Source: Anodontia alba | Lineage: Eukaryota; Mollusca; Bivalvia; Lucinida; Lucinidae | Reading direction: 5' to 3' | Assembly: GCA_964016985.1 (NCBI GenBank) | Contig: OZ024833.1 | Location: 61,934,963 to 61,998,962, forward strand | DNA: 64,000 nt | Shown here: piece by piece, positions 21,591 through 32,324 of the stretch | Layout of the letters: each line of letters opens with the position of its first letter | How positions within the stretch are numbered: position 1 is the stretch's first letter | Position numbers and translations under genes: made by a program | Notes under the pieces: generated by a model | What the model saw: the letters and a program-made list of their open reading frames with translations, nothing else | The model's database searches: none | Told to the model about the DNA's origin: nothing

Positions 21591-22577
21591 TTCTGCCTAT
21601 ATCTACGTTATGAATTAATATCCAGATATTATTCTGGCTATAGCAGGAAGGTTTTTCAAAACCCTTCTTTTATGGCGCCTTAGTCTACAAATGCAGAAGT
21701 AAAATCGAAATTAGAAAAAAAAAAAAAAAAAAAAAAAAAAAAGCATAAAATGTTTTTCAGTCGTTGCAGAAGGATAGATTATTATATGATTGTTATACGG
21801 CAAACTTCATGAATGGGTTTTAACATGCAGTTCATAACGTGGCATTCTTCTTTAATTGCACGACGGTGAATAGGGCCTCAGATAAATGACGGCTGCTTCA
21901 GCAATTTGTTTCAGACTTAGCGTCTGGCTATTGCTTTCTGTGGTCAGGTGCATCGTGGTCAAGCTGGCGGTTTTCTTTTGTTCTTGTTTCAGATTGTCAT
22001 CGAACCATCTACTTTGATTCATTACAGGATCGAACACATAATTTTAAGCTGCATCAGAAGTAAGGGTGAGCTTTCGATCAAGTAAATTATTTTAGCCCAT
22101 CCGCCTCCCCTACAAATAGTTATTTGTGTTGGCCGTTCGCAGGTGATTCTTCTGTTACGGCTAGGTTTGCATGAATGTCGGTAATTGTAACTGAGCTATT
22201 GTGTTTTTTTATTGCTTGTTCCTCATGTTTCTTCCGGTAACTCAGCAAGACTGATTGTGCCTTTCCTAGGGAAGCATCACTTGTATTAATGTCTTATTGC
22301 TTCATGAAAACGTATGCCAATTACCCATTAATAATGTCTAAATTAACTCTGACCATTTCGTTAGTCGCCATTTCTCCATCTTGTATATTAAAAGTTCATT
22401 TATAGCTAAAGTGGCCGATCATTATTTTACGATAGTTTCCTGCTTTCATTATCATTGGCTATAGTCAATCAATGTTTTACCGCACCTTTACAAAGCAAAA
22501 ACGCTTATGGTGATTATCCTAAAATTTCGAACCATTCTATACTTATTGAGCCTAAAGTTTCTTTTTTATTCAGTCGT
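21591..22577. other. No recognised gene
   Basis: Contains a poly-A run (about 21714-21742). A 61-codon minus frame (21852-22037) is not recognisable. Confidence 0.4.
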
Positions 22578-22668
22578 TCCTTAAAATACTTAGTGAAATG
22601 GCAAACAGTGTAGACCTTGATCAGACTAGGAGGATTCTGATCTGGGTCTGCACTGTTTGCATATACCA
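22578..22668. repeat. Family F core hairpin
   Basis: GGCAAACAGTGTAGACCTTG and GGGTCTGCACTGTTTGC form the stem around GATCAGACTAGGAGG. The outer ends are not recognised. Confidence 0.7.
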
Positions 22669-22792
22669 TTTAATTAGAAAAATTTGAAAACTTTTAGGAC
22701 ATTTACCTATGCTATTGCACGTCGTGTGTACGCGTTGGTGATAGCTTGGATACCTTGTGCGCCCTGTTCAGGCCACTTTCTCCCCAGCTAGC

Positions 22793-22860
22793 AGTCTTTA
22801 TAAATCTATAGCGGGCCGTTATCGGTCCGTCAGCTACCTTAACGGGCCAATTACGGCCAA
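22793..22860. repeat. Family J foldback, decayed left half
   Basis: CCCAGCTAGCAGTCTTTA and GCGGGCCGTTATCGGTCCG match the left arm of the J element at 13736. The right arm is lost after ACGGCC. Confidence 0.65.
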
Positions 22861-23125
22861 CTCTCGTATGAAAAGGGGTCTTTTCTAAAAGGAAATATAT
22901 GCTTCTTAAAAGGAAAAGCAGATACAGTCATCATCAGCTTTTGTTGTTGACTTTCATCACACGGTTCTCTAATTTTGATGATTTTTTTATTATTAATAAA
23001 GCTATAGATATTGATGTTAGGTTTTATCTGGGAAATAGATACTTAACCTTACTTTGTATCTCAAAAATATAAGTGAAGATACATATCACAAAGTACAGCC
23101 TTACCAAGACAACAAAAGAAAGTTG
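22861..23125. other. Spacer, nothing recognised
   Basis: Unique-looking DNA with a short AAAAGGAAA-rich portion. Confidence 0.35.
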
Positions 23126-23490
23126 GAGGCCGAGGTTTTCAACACCTCCCAAGGGATCTGGCGAATGTTAATGCATAGAAAAACCATGTTTGATCGCTAT
23201 TATTGCATAAAAACTGAAAACATTTGCTACATTTCGAGTTATTTCTTCCACTATTTTGTTCCGCCTTTTCACCGATGTCTCGCGAACGTAATTTCCACAG
23301 ACTATGCACGTTCTAGGGCCGGGCAGTACACATCTCGTAACGGCAGCAAATCTGTGGCCCCGGTACGTTCATATTGAAAGTTGCGTAGCCGTGCATTAAC
23401 AGCGCGTGGATTGCTTTGTTAGTACACGGCTTTTCGCCGGTTAATGCACGGCTGTTAATATCGTGCGACACTGCTTTTTATGCAATAATA
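23126..23490 (+). repeat. Family N element, copy 1
   Basis: Holds GAGGTTTTCAACACCTCC, GAATGTTAATGCATAG, CACCGATGTCTCGCGAACG, CGTGCATTAACAGCGCG and CTTTTCGCCGGTTAATGC in this order. The same blocks recur inverted at 27277-27858. Two apparent short proteins here (23054-23377, 23416-23763) are not supported as genes. Confidence 0.7.
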
Positions 23491-23842
23491 TGTGTTCATC
23501 ATGTTCTTCTTTGTTTGTGCGTCGATAGTTTTATTTATGGCGTTTTGTTTGTATCTCATCTCTCCTTCTTTTACTACATCGAGGTGACTGTGCTACGTGA
23601 TAGTGGCATTTCCTGGGTATCTTCGCTTATATGTTTGGATATCCATAGAACCATTGTTGGTTCTCCCTCTCCCTTTCAAACCAAGGAATTAGTAACGTGC
23701 ACGTTCTACTTTATTTGTTCTGTCGTTGTTTGGTCGTTCTGTTTTGAACGACGTTTTGTGTGATATAATGTATCCCTTTTCCGGTGACTTGGAAATGTCC
23801 TGATGAGTGAATGTAGCCTAATCTTGGTTTTTGTCAAGTACT
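23491..23842. other. Family I-like remnant and spacer
   Basis: TTTGTTTGTGCGTCGATAG, TAGTGGCATTTCCTGGG and similar blocks weakly resemble the 3' part of family I. No gene. Confidence 0.35.
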
Positions 23843-24062
23843 TTAACCCATTTATGCCGAGTGAACTCTTCTACCTTAACTGTTTGGACCAGTCCATCTC
23901 CTGGGTGTGTCTGGTCAGTTTTTATTATAACCATGGTTTATAGAAATTCTTGTAATTAATGCAAACAGTGTAGACCCTAATCAGACGCGTTATGCGGCGT
24001 CTGATCTGGGTCTACACTGTTTGCCAATGTCATTTTTATGGGACGACAGGCATAAATGGGTA
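23843..24062. mobile_element. Family F MITE, full length
   Basis: Ends TTAACCCATTTATGCC and GGCATAAATGGGTAA are clear inverted repeats. Core TAGACCCTAATCAGACGCG and GCGTCTGATCTGGGTCTAC. About 220 bp, as at 11704-11931. Confidence 0.88.
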
Positions 24063-24235
24063 AACTATTGCCTTTTTTATTTATTTTTATTTTTTATTTT
24101 TTTCCGCTTATTTAGCATCACTTTCTAACGGAAATATTTTAATATCCTTAGTTGATTTAGACTATTCCAAGCCTAATATCTGCTGACCATTCCAAAACAA
24201 TATGTCTATTGTAGTTAGTAATTGTTTATTCGTTC

Positions 24236-24570
24236 TATCTTTGGTCGTTCTATTTTCAACGAAATGGTCCATTGTTTTGTCATTTTCTTCTAATTATAGC
24301 ATTTCCGGTGCCTAAAGAAGACTGTGTTCCTTGATTGTGGCCTGTCCTGGGTATTTCCATGTTAAGGTTTTATCTTCCACAGGCACTTAAATATCCATGC
24401 CATATATCTTTGGTCTTTCTATTTTCAACGAAATGGTCCATTGTTTTGTCATTTTCTTCTAATTATAGCATTTCCGGTGCCTGAAGAAGACTGTTCCTTG
24501 ATTGTGGCCTTCCTGGGTATTTCCATGTTAAGGTTTTATCTTCCACAGGCACTTAAATATCTATGCCATA
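24236..24570. repeat. Tandem duplication, about 169-bp period
   Basis: The block from TCTTTGGTC through ACGAAATGGTCCATTG, GCATTTCCGGTGCCT and CTTCCACAGGCAC occurs twice in a row, with small indels and substitutions. A 131-codon frame over the second copy (24441-24836) runs into a family A element. Confidence 0.85.
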
Positions 24571-24661
24571 TATATAATAATTTGACTGTGCCAGGCGGCA
24601 CTTTGTCTTCGAGCGTAATGCGACAGATTCTTCAAGGCATATGCTGTACGTTGTCATATTT

Positions 24662-24919
24662 CATTACGAAAAAATGCCTATACAAATATACTGAAAATTT
24701 TCTGGTAAAAAATTCTGATATTTTTCATCTTTCTGCTCAAAACATAGATCGTGGGTACTCGTTAGAACCGCCTCGCCGAGGCGGTTCTAACGAGTACCAA
24801 CAATCTATGTTTTTGAGCAGAAATAAGGAAAAATAATGCATACCCCTGTAAACCCCAGTTTTACTCTATAAAAGTGGGGTTTAAAGGGTTCAAAATTATA
24901 TAGGCATGTTTTCGTGATG
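24662..24919 (+). mobile_element. Family A MITE, copy 5
   Basis: Ends CATTACGAAAAAATG and CATGTTTTCGTGATG; perfect core CCGCCTCGCCGAGGCGG. The right-arm hairpin ACCCCAGTTTTAC / AAGTGGGGT is present. The left arm is slightly shortened. Confidence 0.88.
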
Positions 24920-25575
24920 TGCAGGAACCAATAGTTCAAATACTGACTGCCTTGGTCAGAATGCACTAATGCATAGGTTTACCCGGACCTTTGCTGCCCA
25001 TATATGCCAAAACTACTTGGCATAGGCTAGCTGAGCATCGAATAATCAACAGTGCACACCACACCTGGACTGCAATAGTGTGCAGGTCTATAATATCCGC
25101 ACCGTTCACATATGAAAAAAAAGGTTTCTTTTTGCCTGCTGCGGTTCAGATAAAAAGTGCGAATTCAATTAGCAGAGAAAAGCACCATTAACATACCCAA
25201 TATATGTTGGCTCAATAATTTCGTCTCTAGAGACTAAGAGATAATCGGGAAGACGCCATGTCTTTACAGTCTTAGACGACATTACAACAAATATAGATTG
25301 AATCCTTGTGTGTTACGTAACTGTCGGTACCACATCAGGTTTCAAGGACACAATTTTACCACAAAGAGCACATTGGAAAAAAGTTCATGACTGCTCACAC
25401 ATCACAACGAATATAAATTGCAACCTTGTGCATTACGTGATTGTCGGTGCCACATCAGGTGTCAAGGATAAATTGTACCAACGAAAACTATATAGAGATA
25501 GTCCATCGCTCAAACACAATATCTAAAATATTGTAGTTCTAGATAAACGAGACATCGAGATAAATATTTTTCTTC
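24920..25575. repeat. Spacer with diverged 120-bp direct repeat
   Basis: TACGTAACTGTCGGTACC and CACATCAGGTTTCAAGG (about 25277-25360) recur at about 25397-25480 with changes. The remainder is unique-looking. No gene. Confidence 0.5.
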
Positions 25576-25665
25576 AGTCTCCACAAAATATATGTTTTTG
25601 GCACTCATTAGAAGCTCTTTGGCGAGCAATTTTAATGAGTGCCATATTTCCATGGAGATATAAGA
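25576..25665. repeat. Degenerate core palindrome of the A/B/C type
   Basis: GGCACTCATTAGAAGCTC and GCAATTTTAATGAGTGCC pair around TTTGGCGAG. ATATATGTTT and CATATTTCC flank it. The termini cannot be placed. Confidence 0.55.
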
Positions 25666-25954
25666 CAAATATCCATTAAGTTTGGCTAAAGCAAACAGAC
25701 TGTATATACAATGTATGCAAATAGTTTTATGAAACACGTGAGTACGCCTATGCAAATGAGCCCTTTATTGAGAAAGGGCATGCGTAAGAATCGAGGCTTT
25801 TATTTTTGGACTAATAGTTATGTAGCCAGTTTTCCTGCAAAACGTTATCAGCGGGATAACACATTAATATCGTAGCAAGTAATTTCCTATAGGGTAGCAA
25901 AGTTGTTTGACTTAAATGTTTTATCTTTTCCAAGCAAACGCATAACGTCGTATT

Positions 25955-26012
25955 AATGTTGTTTCGACGTCGCTGCGATGTCATGACGTCGCAGCGACGT
26001 CGAAACAACATT
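25955..26012. repeat. 58-bp near-perfect palindrome
   Basis: Arms of 29 nt, starting AATGTTGTTTCGACGTCG, with no spacer and one mismatch near the centre. GACGTC repeats within it resemble the K foldback at 46762. Confidence 0.85.
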
Positions 26013-26216
26013 GCTGTGACTTTCGTGTGTTTACTGGAATAAATTTCACGATGATGAGGTTTGGATATATTTGGTGTAATAGTCTTGCATCTTATAGATT
26101 TGCACAGATAGATAGACAATAGTTTTCTTAACATAATTTTTAAAAGCTTTAGTTTTGCTATAAAAATATATACATATAGAAATTAGCGCGGCCTGATGTA
26201 AGTCATAAGTAAGGCT
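26013..26216. other. Spacer, nothing recognised
   Basis: Unique-looking AT-rich DNA. Confidence 0.35.
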
Positions 26217-27060
26217 ACGTGGTTCAACTATTGGTTTTCATTTACGCTGGCACACAGTAGAATTAGCTATGAGTACACGTCTTTGTTTATCGTAGGGATT
26301 AATTTGATTTTTATGTTTTCGCTTTGATGCCTTGACTGAGTTGGGAGCCTTAATGCGAACCTAATTTTTATGTATTTCTGTATTGAGAGTAGCATCGGGA
26401 CCCAGGGTGAAGTTGACCGGCTGTAAAAAGTGGCATAGGCCTCAGTGGGTCAGTTGAATGCGCCGTCCGACTGGGGACCAGGAGGTCGCGAGTTCAACCC
26501 TCGCCGAGGTCGGCAACATTCTTTCATGGAGATTGATCATGAAATATTTTCTACGGGCATTCTCTCCCTTCCGCTGATTCAAGAAGAGCAGTTGTCACTT
26601 TCTGGCGAAAGAATGTGCACAATACTGGTTAATAGCTTAGAGGACTAAGCTTGCCCAGTAAACGTGTGGTTAGGTAAACTGACCGCGCTCGACATGACCC
26701 CATTGGGTTGACTGGGCCGTAAAACCTCAACACAAACAAACAGAAAAGTGGCATAATCTGGTGGTTTATACTACTGACCTTTCTTAGGTGGTGTTCCCGG
26801 TGTTTGTCTTACCCTTTGTTGCTTTGTGGTTTATTCTACGAGGCGATTTGTTTTAAGTCTTGTCTTACGTTATTTTGTTCATGTGTTTTTCAGTCCTTTT
26901 AGCATTACGATTACCTCGCTTGGGGAAGAGAGAGCTTAGTGCTTTTCGTACGTTTGTTTGATTTGTGCTTGTTTGGTTTTTGTCTGTTTCCTCTTCCTCT
27001 TGGTCTCTGGAAGGGCTGCGGCTTGTGATTGTGGCACTCCCTGGACTTTTCTCTTACTTT
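26217..27060 (+). mobile_element. Family I element, split by a SINE
   Basis: Begins GTGGTTCAACTATTGG, continues to CCCAGGGTGAAGTTGACC, is interrupted by the SINE, then resumes at ATCTGGTGGTTTATAC and ends TTGTGGCACTCCCTGG. Block order is as at 6087-6640. Confidence 0.78.
26438..26743 (+). mobile_element. tRNA-derived SINE, copy 1
   Basis: 306 bp. The head (about 26438-26512) has an A-box-like GTGGGTCAGTTGAATG and a B box GAGTTCAACCC, as in RNA polymerase III promoters. The body ends in an A/C-rich tail AACACAAACAAACAG. The 12-bp direct repeat AAAAGTGGCATA lies immediately on each side (26426-26437 and 26744-26755), the signature of target-primed insertion. A 67-codon frame inside it is incidental. 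Confidence 0.9.
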
Positions 27061-27276
27061 TTTCACATAATTTTCATCCCAGCAGCTGCCAGTAAAATTT
27101 ATTTTATGACCGTAAAATTTCCCCTGTACTTCAATGTGGTAAGTACTGATATTCTTAATTTTTCTGGTCCGTTGAGATTTTTGAACTGATACATTGCATA
27201 TAAAAATAATAAAATCAGATTTAAAACTGAAACATTCTTACAATGAAGATATTTATTATATCGCACTGCAAATGTC

Positions 27277-27858
27277 ATTATTGCATAAAAAGCAGTGTCG
27301 CATGTTATTAATAGCCGTGCATTAACCGGCGAAAAGCCGTGTATTAACAAGGCAATTCACGCGTAGTTAATGCACGGCTACGCAACTTTCAATATGATCG
27401 TACCTGGGTCACAGATTTGCTGCCGTTATGAGATGTGCACTGCCCAGCACTGCCCAGCTCTAGAACGAGCATAGTCCGTGGAAATGGCGTTCGCGAGACA
27501 TCGGTGAAAAGGCGAAACAAAATAGTGCAAGAAATAACACGAAATGTAGCAAATGTTTTCAGTATGCAATAATAGCGATCGAACATGTTTTTTCGATGCA
27601 TTAACACCGTGGAAATGGCGTTCGCGAGACATCAGTGAAAAGGCGAAACAAAATAGTGCAAGAAATAACACGAAATGTAGCAAATGTTTTCAGTGTTTAT
27701 GCAATAACAGCGATCGAACATGTTTTTTCGGTGCAGTAACACTCGCCAGGTCCCTAGGGAGGTATTGAAAACCGCGGCCTCCGGCCTCGGTTTTCAACAC
27801 CTCCCTCGGGACCCGGTGAATGTTAATGCATGAAAAACCATGTTCGATCCCTATAATG
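27277..27858 (-). repeat. Family N element, copy 2, with internal duplication
   Basis: Reverse orientation of the blocks at 23126-23490. A segment starting CCGTGGAAATGGCGTTCG occurs twice (27476-27606 and 27607-27741). A CCTCGGTTTTCAACACC / GGTATTGAAAACCG palindrome lies near 27753-27810. Confidence 0.75.
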
Positions 27859-27899
27859 ATCAACTGCACGAACAGACAGGTTCACAAGCTGATCTGTGT

Positions 27900-28345
27900 C
27901 AAAGCAGTTTTCCCCTATTTCAATATAGTGTAGTTTCTATTTTCTTGTCCTTTGTAATCGTTAAGCCTATTTCGGGATGTTTTAAAAGGTCATTGAGGGT
28001 CACTGATGGGACTTAATTGGCCAAAAGTAGGTAGTCTGACCAAGAAAAGTTGACACTTGTTGTCTTCAATTTGTATGGGCGTGTTCCTTGCTCTCAAGGG
28101 TCTTACTTTTAATGATATATTTATCTTCACTCTGTTGGTGTTAGTGGCGTATGAGTGCCGATAAACGTAACCCCGTACTTTATTTCAGTATTGCTTATAT
28201 TGCCTGATCCTTTGTGGTCATTGAGCCTATATCTAGATCTTTGAAAAGCTAAATGAGGGTCACCGATGAGACCAAATTGGCCTAGACTAGCTTGTCTGAC
28301 CTAAAAAAACTTGACACTTTAGCTGTCTTTAATTTTGTGAGTGGT
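27900..28345. repeat. Diverged direct repeat, about 262-bp period
   Basis: TGTAATCGTTAAGCCTAT (27951), GAGGGTCACTGATG and AGTTGACACTTG blocks recur about 262 bp later as TGTGGTCATTGAGCCTAT, GAGGGTCACCGATG and ACTTGACACTTT. A shorter relative is at about 47790-47860. Confidence 0.6.
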
Positions 28346-28704
28346 TACATTGCTGATACGGATCTTTAAAACTAGAACTATCCATATGTTCGCAAGGACC
28401 TTTTTTTCGCGTGACACAATCTTTATCTTTCTCTTACTAAGTCTGGCGTTATATCTCATGGCAGAGAATAATATTTTACTCTTTGGCTAAAACACCTCTT
28501 TCATCATCATTATATACGTGGAATATCAATGTTTGCTTTCTTCAGATAGCTGTTCAATTCTTGATAACAACATGGAAAACGCCGGCTAATTAGTGGGCGT
28601 GTGAATACTTGCAATGCTTTACTTAATTACAGTTCATTTAAACTATGCTTTGTAGCTTTCTATGCGAATTTGCAGAACGCAATCTACAGTTAAAGATGTT
28701 TGGT
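28346..28704. other. Spacer, nothing recognised
   Basis: Unique-looking AT-rich DNA. Confidence 0.35.
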
Positions 28705-28888
28705 TAACCCATTCAGCCCTACGTTTCTGGAATAGACTCTTCTATCTTTGATTTTGCAGATGGGGTGTGTTCATACATCCACAGCGAATAACAAAACAGT
28801 GTAGATCCTAAGAAAACGAGCCGTCTTTTTTGGATCTACACTGTTTGCAAAGGTATATGGTTTGGTCTGCAGAGTAGAAAAAGTTAAT
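28705..28888. mobile_element. Family F element
   Basis: TTAACCCATTCAGCCC at the left, AAAAAGTTAA at the right. Core AACAGTGTAGATCC and GGATCTACACTGTTTGC, with AAACGAGCCGTCTT between. Confidence 0.7.
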
Positions 28889-29093
28889 AACATCATCGTT
28901 GGTTACTTAGTGATGTTACTTGATGTTTTGTGAGAACCAACGTCATTGATAAAGCGATAAGCGTAGCATTCTTTACATATTTTGTGCATGCGCATAAATA
29001 AAATATTTAAAATAAAGGGAGATCACATAAATTCCTTCCTTATTACAGGGTCTTCTCTGAACGAAAAAAAAAAAAAGCTCCCTCAGATTTTCT

Positions 29094-29372
29094 CATTACG
29101 AAAACACGCCTATTCAAATATATAGAAAATTTCACCTCCAAAAACTGAAAATTTTCAGATAAAAATATCTGATATTTTTCATATTTCTGGTCAAAACATA
29201 GATTGTGGGTACTCGTTAGAACCGCCTCGGCGAGGCGGTTCTAACGAGTACCCACAATCTATATTTTTGAGCAGAAATAAGAAAAATAATGTATACCCCT
29301 GTAAACCCCAGTTTTACTATATAAGAGTGGGGTTTAAGGGGGTCAGAATAATATAGGTATGTTTTTTTTATG
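29094..29372 (+). mobile_element. Family A MITE, copy 6
   Basis: Starts CATTACGAAAACACG, ends with the decayed GTTTTTTTTATG. Core CCGCCTCGGCGAGGCGG is perfect. Confidence 0.87.
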
Positions 29373-29492
29373 AGATTTTTCCTGGCTGATCATACAAATA
29401 ATTCCATTCTGGTTAGCAACTGTTTCAAGCCTACATAAACACAAAGTTCCACTGCGTATGTAAACCTTGATTATGCCCGCTGGAAGGCATTG

Positions 29493-29771
29493 CATTACGA
29501 AAACACGCCTATACAAATATATTGAAAATTTTACCACCAAAAAATGAAAATTTTACAGATAAAAAATTCTGATATTTTTCATACTTCTGCTCAAAACATA
29601 GATTGTTGGTACTCGTTAGAACCGCCTCGATGAGGCGGTTCTAACGAGTACCAACAATCTATGTTTTGAGCAGAAATAAGAAAAATAATGTACACCCCTG
29701 TAAACCCCAGTTTTACTATATAAAAGTGGGGTTTAAGGGGCTCAAAACTATATAGGCATGTTTTCGTGATG
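29493..29771 (+). mobile_element. Family A MITE, copy 7
   Basis: Ends CATTACGAAAACACG and CATGTTTTCGTGATG. Core CCGCCTCGATGAGGCGG: the centre differs from copy 6 yet stays palindromic. Same orientation as copy 6, 120 bp away. Confidence 0.89.
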
Positions 29772-29851
29772 GTCAAGACACAGCTCATGTGTCTGTATTC
29801 GATTTGAATCTGAAAGCGTAAAAAGCAAGTAAACAGTTTTGGAGTCCATTA

Positions 29852-30050
29852 TTAACCCATATATTCCTATTGGATTTGTCTTCTATACTTCTTTGGACCG
29901 GTCCATTTCCAAAAGCAGGGTACCTGATTAGCTTTTATTATGATATGTTTTTTTTTATAGAAATTCCTTAACTTTATGTCGACGGTGTAGACCCTGATCA
30001 GATGCTGCGTTCTATGGCGTCTGATGTGGTAATAAATGGTATAAATAGGA
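29852..30050. mobile_element. Family F element, decayed right end
   Basis: TTAACCCATATATTCC, TTTGGACCGGTCCATTTCC and TGTAGACCCTGATCAGATG match family F. The right half stops soon after GGCGTCTGATGTGG. Confidence 0.65.
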
Positions 30051-30240
30051 ATCGTTTAATGTCCACTTGAATGATGCGTTTATGATTTAAAAAGAAATTG
30101 TATAAAGGGGACCTTTACTGTGTAAATTGTTTAAACTTACGCGACAGACACCTATCTTTGAATCAGATGTCGTGTCGACGTCTATGCATTGTCTTGACAT
30201 TAGGACGTTGATTTAATGCTATAGGTATCCGCCATAGTAT

Positions 30241-30303
30241 TTTAAATTTCGATGTAAATGTTTAACTATTCAATTACCAAACATTTACATCGAAAATTAA
30301 ATT
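30241..30303. repeat. Hairpin, 22-nt arms
   Basis: TTCGATGTAAATGTTT pairs with AAACATTTACATCGAA over a 16-nt AT-rich loop, with TTTAAA/TTAAAT extensions. Confidence 0.75.
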
Positions 30304-30734
30304 TTGTAGAATTATTTTCCACAACAAACGTTGAATTTGTAAACGTTTATCCATGGCGCCTACACTGTAACGAAACGGAACTGATCGAAAAACATCATAT
30401 GAAAAAAATAATTAAAAAGATTATACGGATCTTCCCACACGCTTGTTGTTTTCTGTAAACACAGCAAGAACAAAATCCACTTTAATTAAAAGAACGTTTA
30501 CATTAAGAAATTACATTGACTGCTTACAAAGACTATACTTTCCCTGAGCATGAAGTATTCCGGCGTCCGTCTTCTGTCAACAACTGACATCCCCTCCTAA
30601 ACCACATGGCCAATTTAGACCAAACATCACAGGAATTATCCTTGGGAGGTACTAATGAAAGTTGTACAAAGAATCGCAATCTTAGCAGAACTCTGGTTGC
30701 CATGGCAATCAAAAGAAAAACAAAAGAAAACACT
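30304..30734. other. Lead-in to tandem array
   Basis: From about 30585, ACCACATGGCCAATTTAGAC and AGAACTCTGGTTGCCATGG resemble parts of the array that follows. No gene is supported on either strand. Confidence 0.4.
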
Positions 30735-31945
30735 TAAACATTCCTCTTGTCAGAAATCATTAGACTCATTTCAATATAATTTGGCAGAAATGTTCCTTTG
30801 GAGATACTCTACAAAGATTGTTCAAGCCATCATGATTCGTCAAAAAACATGGTCGCCAGAGGGGCGTGGCTTATTTTCCCTATATATCTATATAGAAAAA
30901 AAAATAAAAAATCTTCTTGTCAGAAACTATTCGACCGATTTCAATATTTCTTGGCAGAAATGTTCCTTTGGTGACCCTCTACTAAGGTTGCTCAAGCCGT
31001 CATGATTCGTCGAAATATATCGCCGCTAGGGGGTGGGGCTTATTTTCCCTATATATCTATACAGAAAACTTTAAAAATCTTCTTGCCAGAAACCACTAGA
31101 CCGATTTCAATATTTCTTCGCAGGAATGTTCCTTTGGTGACCCTCTACCAAGGTTGTTCAAGCTGTCATGATTCGTCAAAAAACACGGCCGTCATGGGGG
31201 CGGGGCTTATTTTCCTTATATTTCTAATTGTTTAATATATAAAATATAGAAAAATTTAAAAATCTTCTTGTCAGAATCCATTGGATAGATTTTAATATTA
31301 TACGGCAGAACTATTCCCATGGTGACCTACTACCAAGATTATTCAAGACATCATGATACGTCAAAAAACATGGCCGCCAGGGGGCGGGACTTGTTTTCCC
31401 CGCCTATCTACATAGAAAAATTTAAAAATCTTATTGTCAGACACTACTGGACTGATATCAATGTAACTTGGCAGGAATGTTTCCTCGGTGACCCTCTACC
31501 AAGATTGTTCAAGACGTCATGATTTGTCAAAAAAACGTGACCGCTATGGGGCGGGGCTTATTTCCCCTATATATCTATATAGAAAACTTTAGAAATCTTC
31601 TTATCAGAAATCACTGGACTAATTTCAATATAACTTGGCAGGAATGTTTCTTTGGTGACCCTCTACTAAGATTGTTCAAGCCATCATGATTCGTCAAAAA
31701 ACATGGTCGCCAGGGAGCGGGGATTATTTTCCCTATATATCTAGTATATAAAAAACTTTGAAAATCTTCTTGTCAGAATCCACTGGACCGAATTCAATTT
31801 AATACGGCAGAAATGTTCCTATGGTGACCTTCTACCAAGATTGTTCAAGGCATCATGATTCGTCAAAAACATGGCCGCCAGGGGGTGGGGGATGGGGAGG
31901 GGGCTTTTTTTTCCCTATGCCAGATTTTGAAATAAGTCGGCAGAA
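30735..31945 (+). repeat. Tandem array, seven units of about 167-185 bp
   Basis: GGCAGAAATGTTCC-type anchors fall at 30783, 30952, 31119, 31304, 31470, 31637 and 31805, with a last partial at 31939. Each unit has GGTGACCCTCTACCAAG, TTGTTCAAG, CATGATTCGTCAAAA, a GCCGCCAGGGGGCGGGGCTT-like block, TTTTCCCTATATATCT and TTGTCAGAAACCACTGGAC. Several 60-116 codon frames cover single units, but none crosses the array and the period is not a multiple of three. Confidence 0.9.
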
Positions 31946-32324
31946 ATGGTTCTTGGATGGCAGTCTATTTAAATATAGACAGTCCTATGAAGGGAAGATG
32001 ATAATCTTTTAGAAAATACTATTCTGCATTAAATTGTTGAAGTAACTGATGATGGCTGGAGACAATGACACTCAGGTTAGTGAATAAGGACCCTCTAAAC
32101 CCTCTTGTTTCTCTGTTTTATCTGTGTTACGAAAAGATTTCAGCCACTTGGTTTCTTTTACTTGGGTTTTACGTCACTTTAAACAATTTTTCAGTCACAC
32201 GTGACGGTGTCTGGAATAGGCATGGAGCTCAATGCTCACTTTGGGAGTACTGCCTTACTGAAATATCACACACTCCAAGTCACATGACCTATTCTACATG
32301 CCGCATTGTACTGACACCAGTCTG
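31946..32324. other. Spacer, no gene supported
   Basis: An 86-codon plus frame (32065-32325) has no recognised domain. Unique-looking. Confidence 0.4.

Noticed and set aside
23054..23763. Two neighbouring frames of 107 and 115 codons as a gene
   Set aside because: They cover family N, which recurs inverted at 27277 with broken frames.
24441..24836. Recurring peptide YSLEPPRRGGSNEY in many short frames, as if a conserved protein motif
   Set aside because: It is the translation of the family A core palindrome. Every occurrence coincides with a family A copy and the frames end within the element.
26438..26512. Functional tRNA gene on the plus strand
   Set aside because: A and B boxes are present but it heads a SINE body, ends in a tail and is flanked by a target duplication.
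30655..31522. Repeat protein encoded by the tandem array
   Set aside because: Period is not a multiple of three in most units and each frame stops within about one unit.
30735..31945. CRISPR array
   Set aside because: Units are about 167 bp and similar over their whole length, with no short constant repeat and variable spacers. The DNA is eukaryotic.
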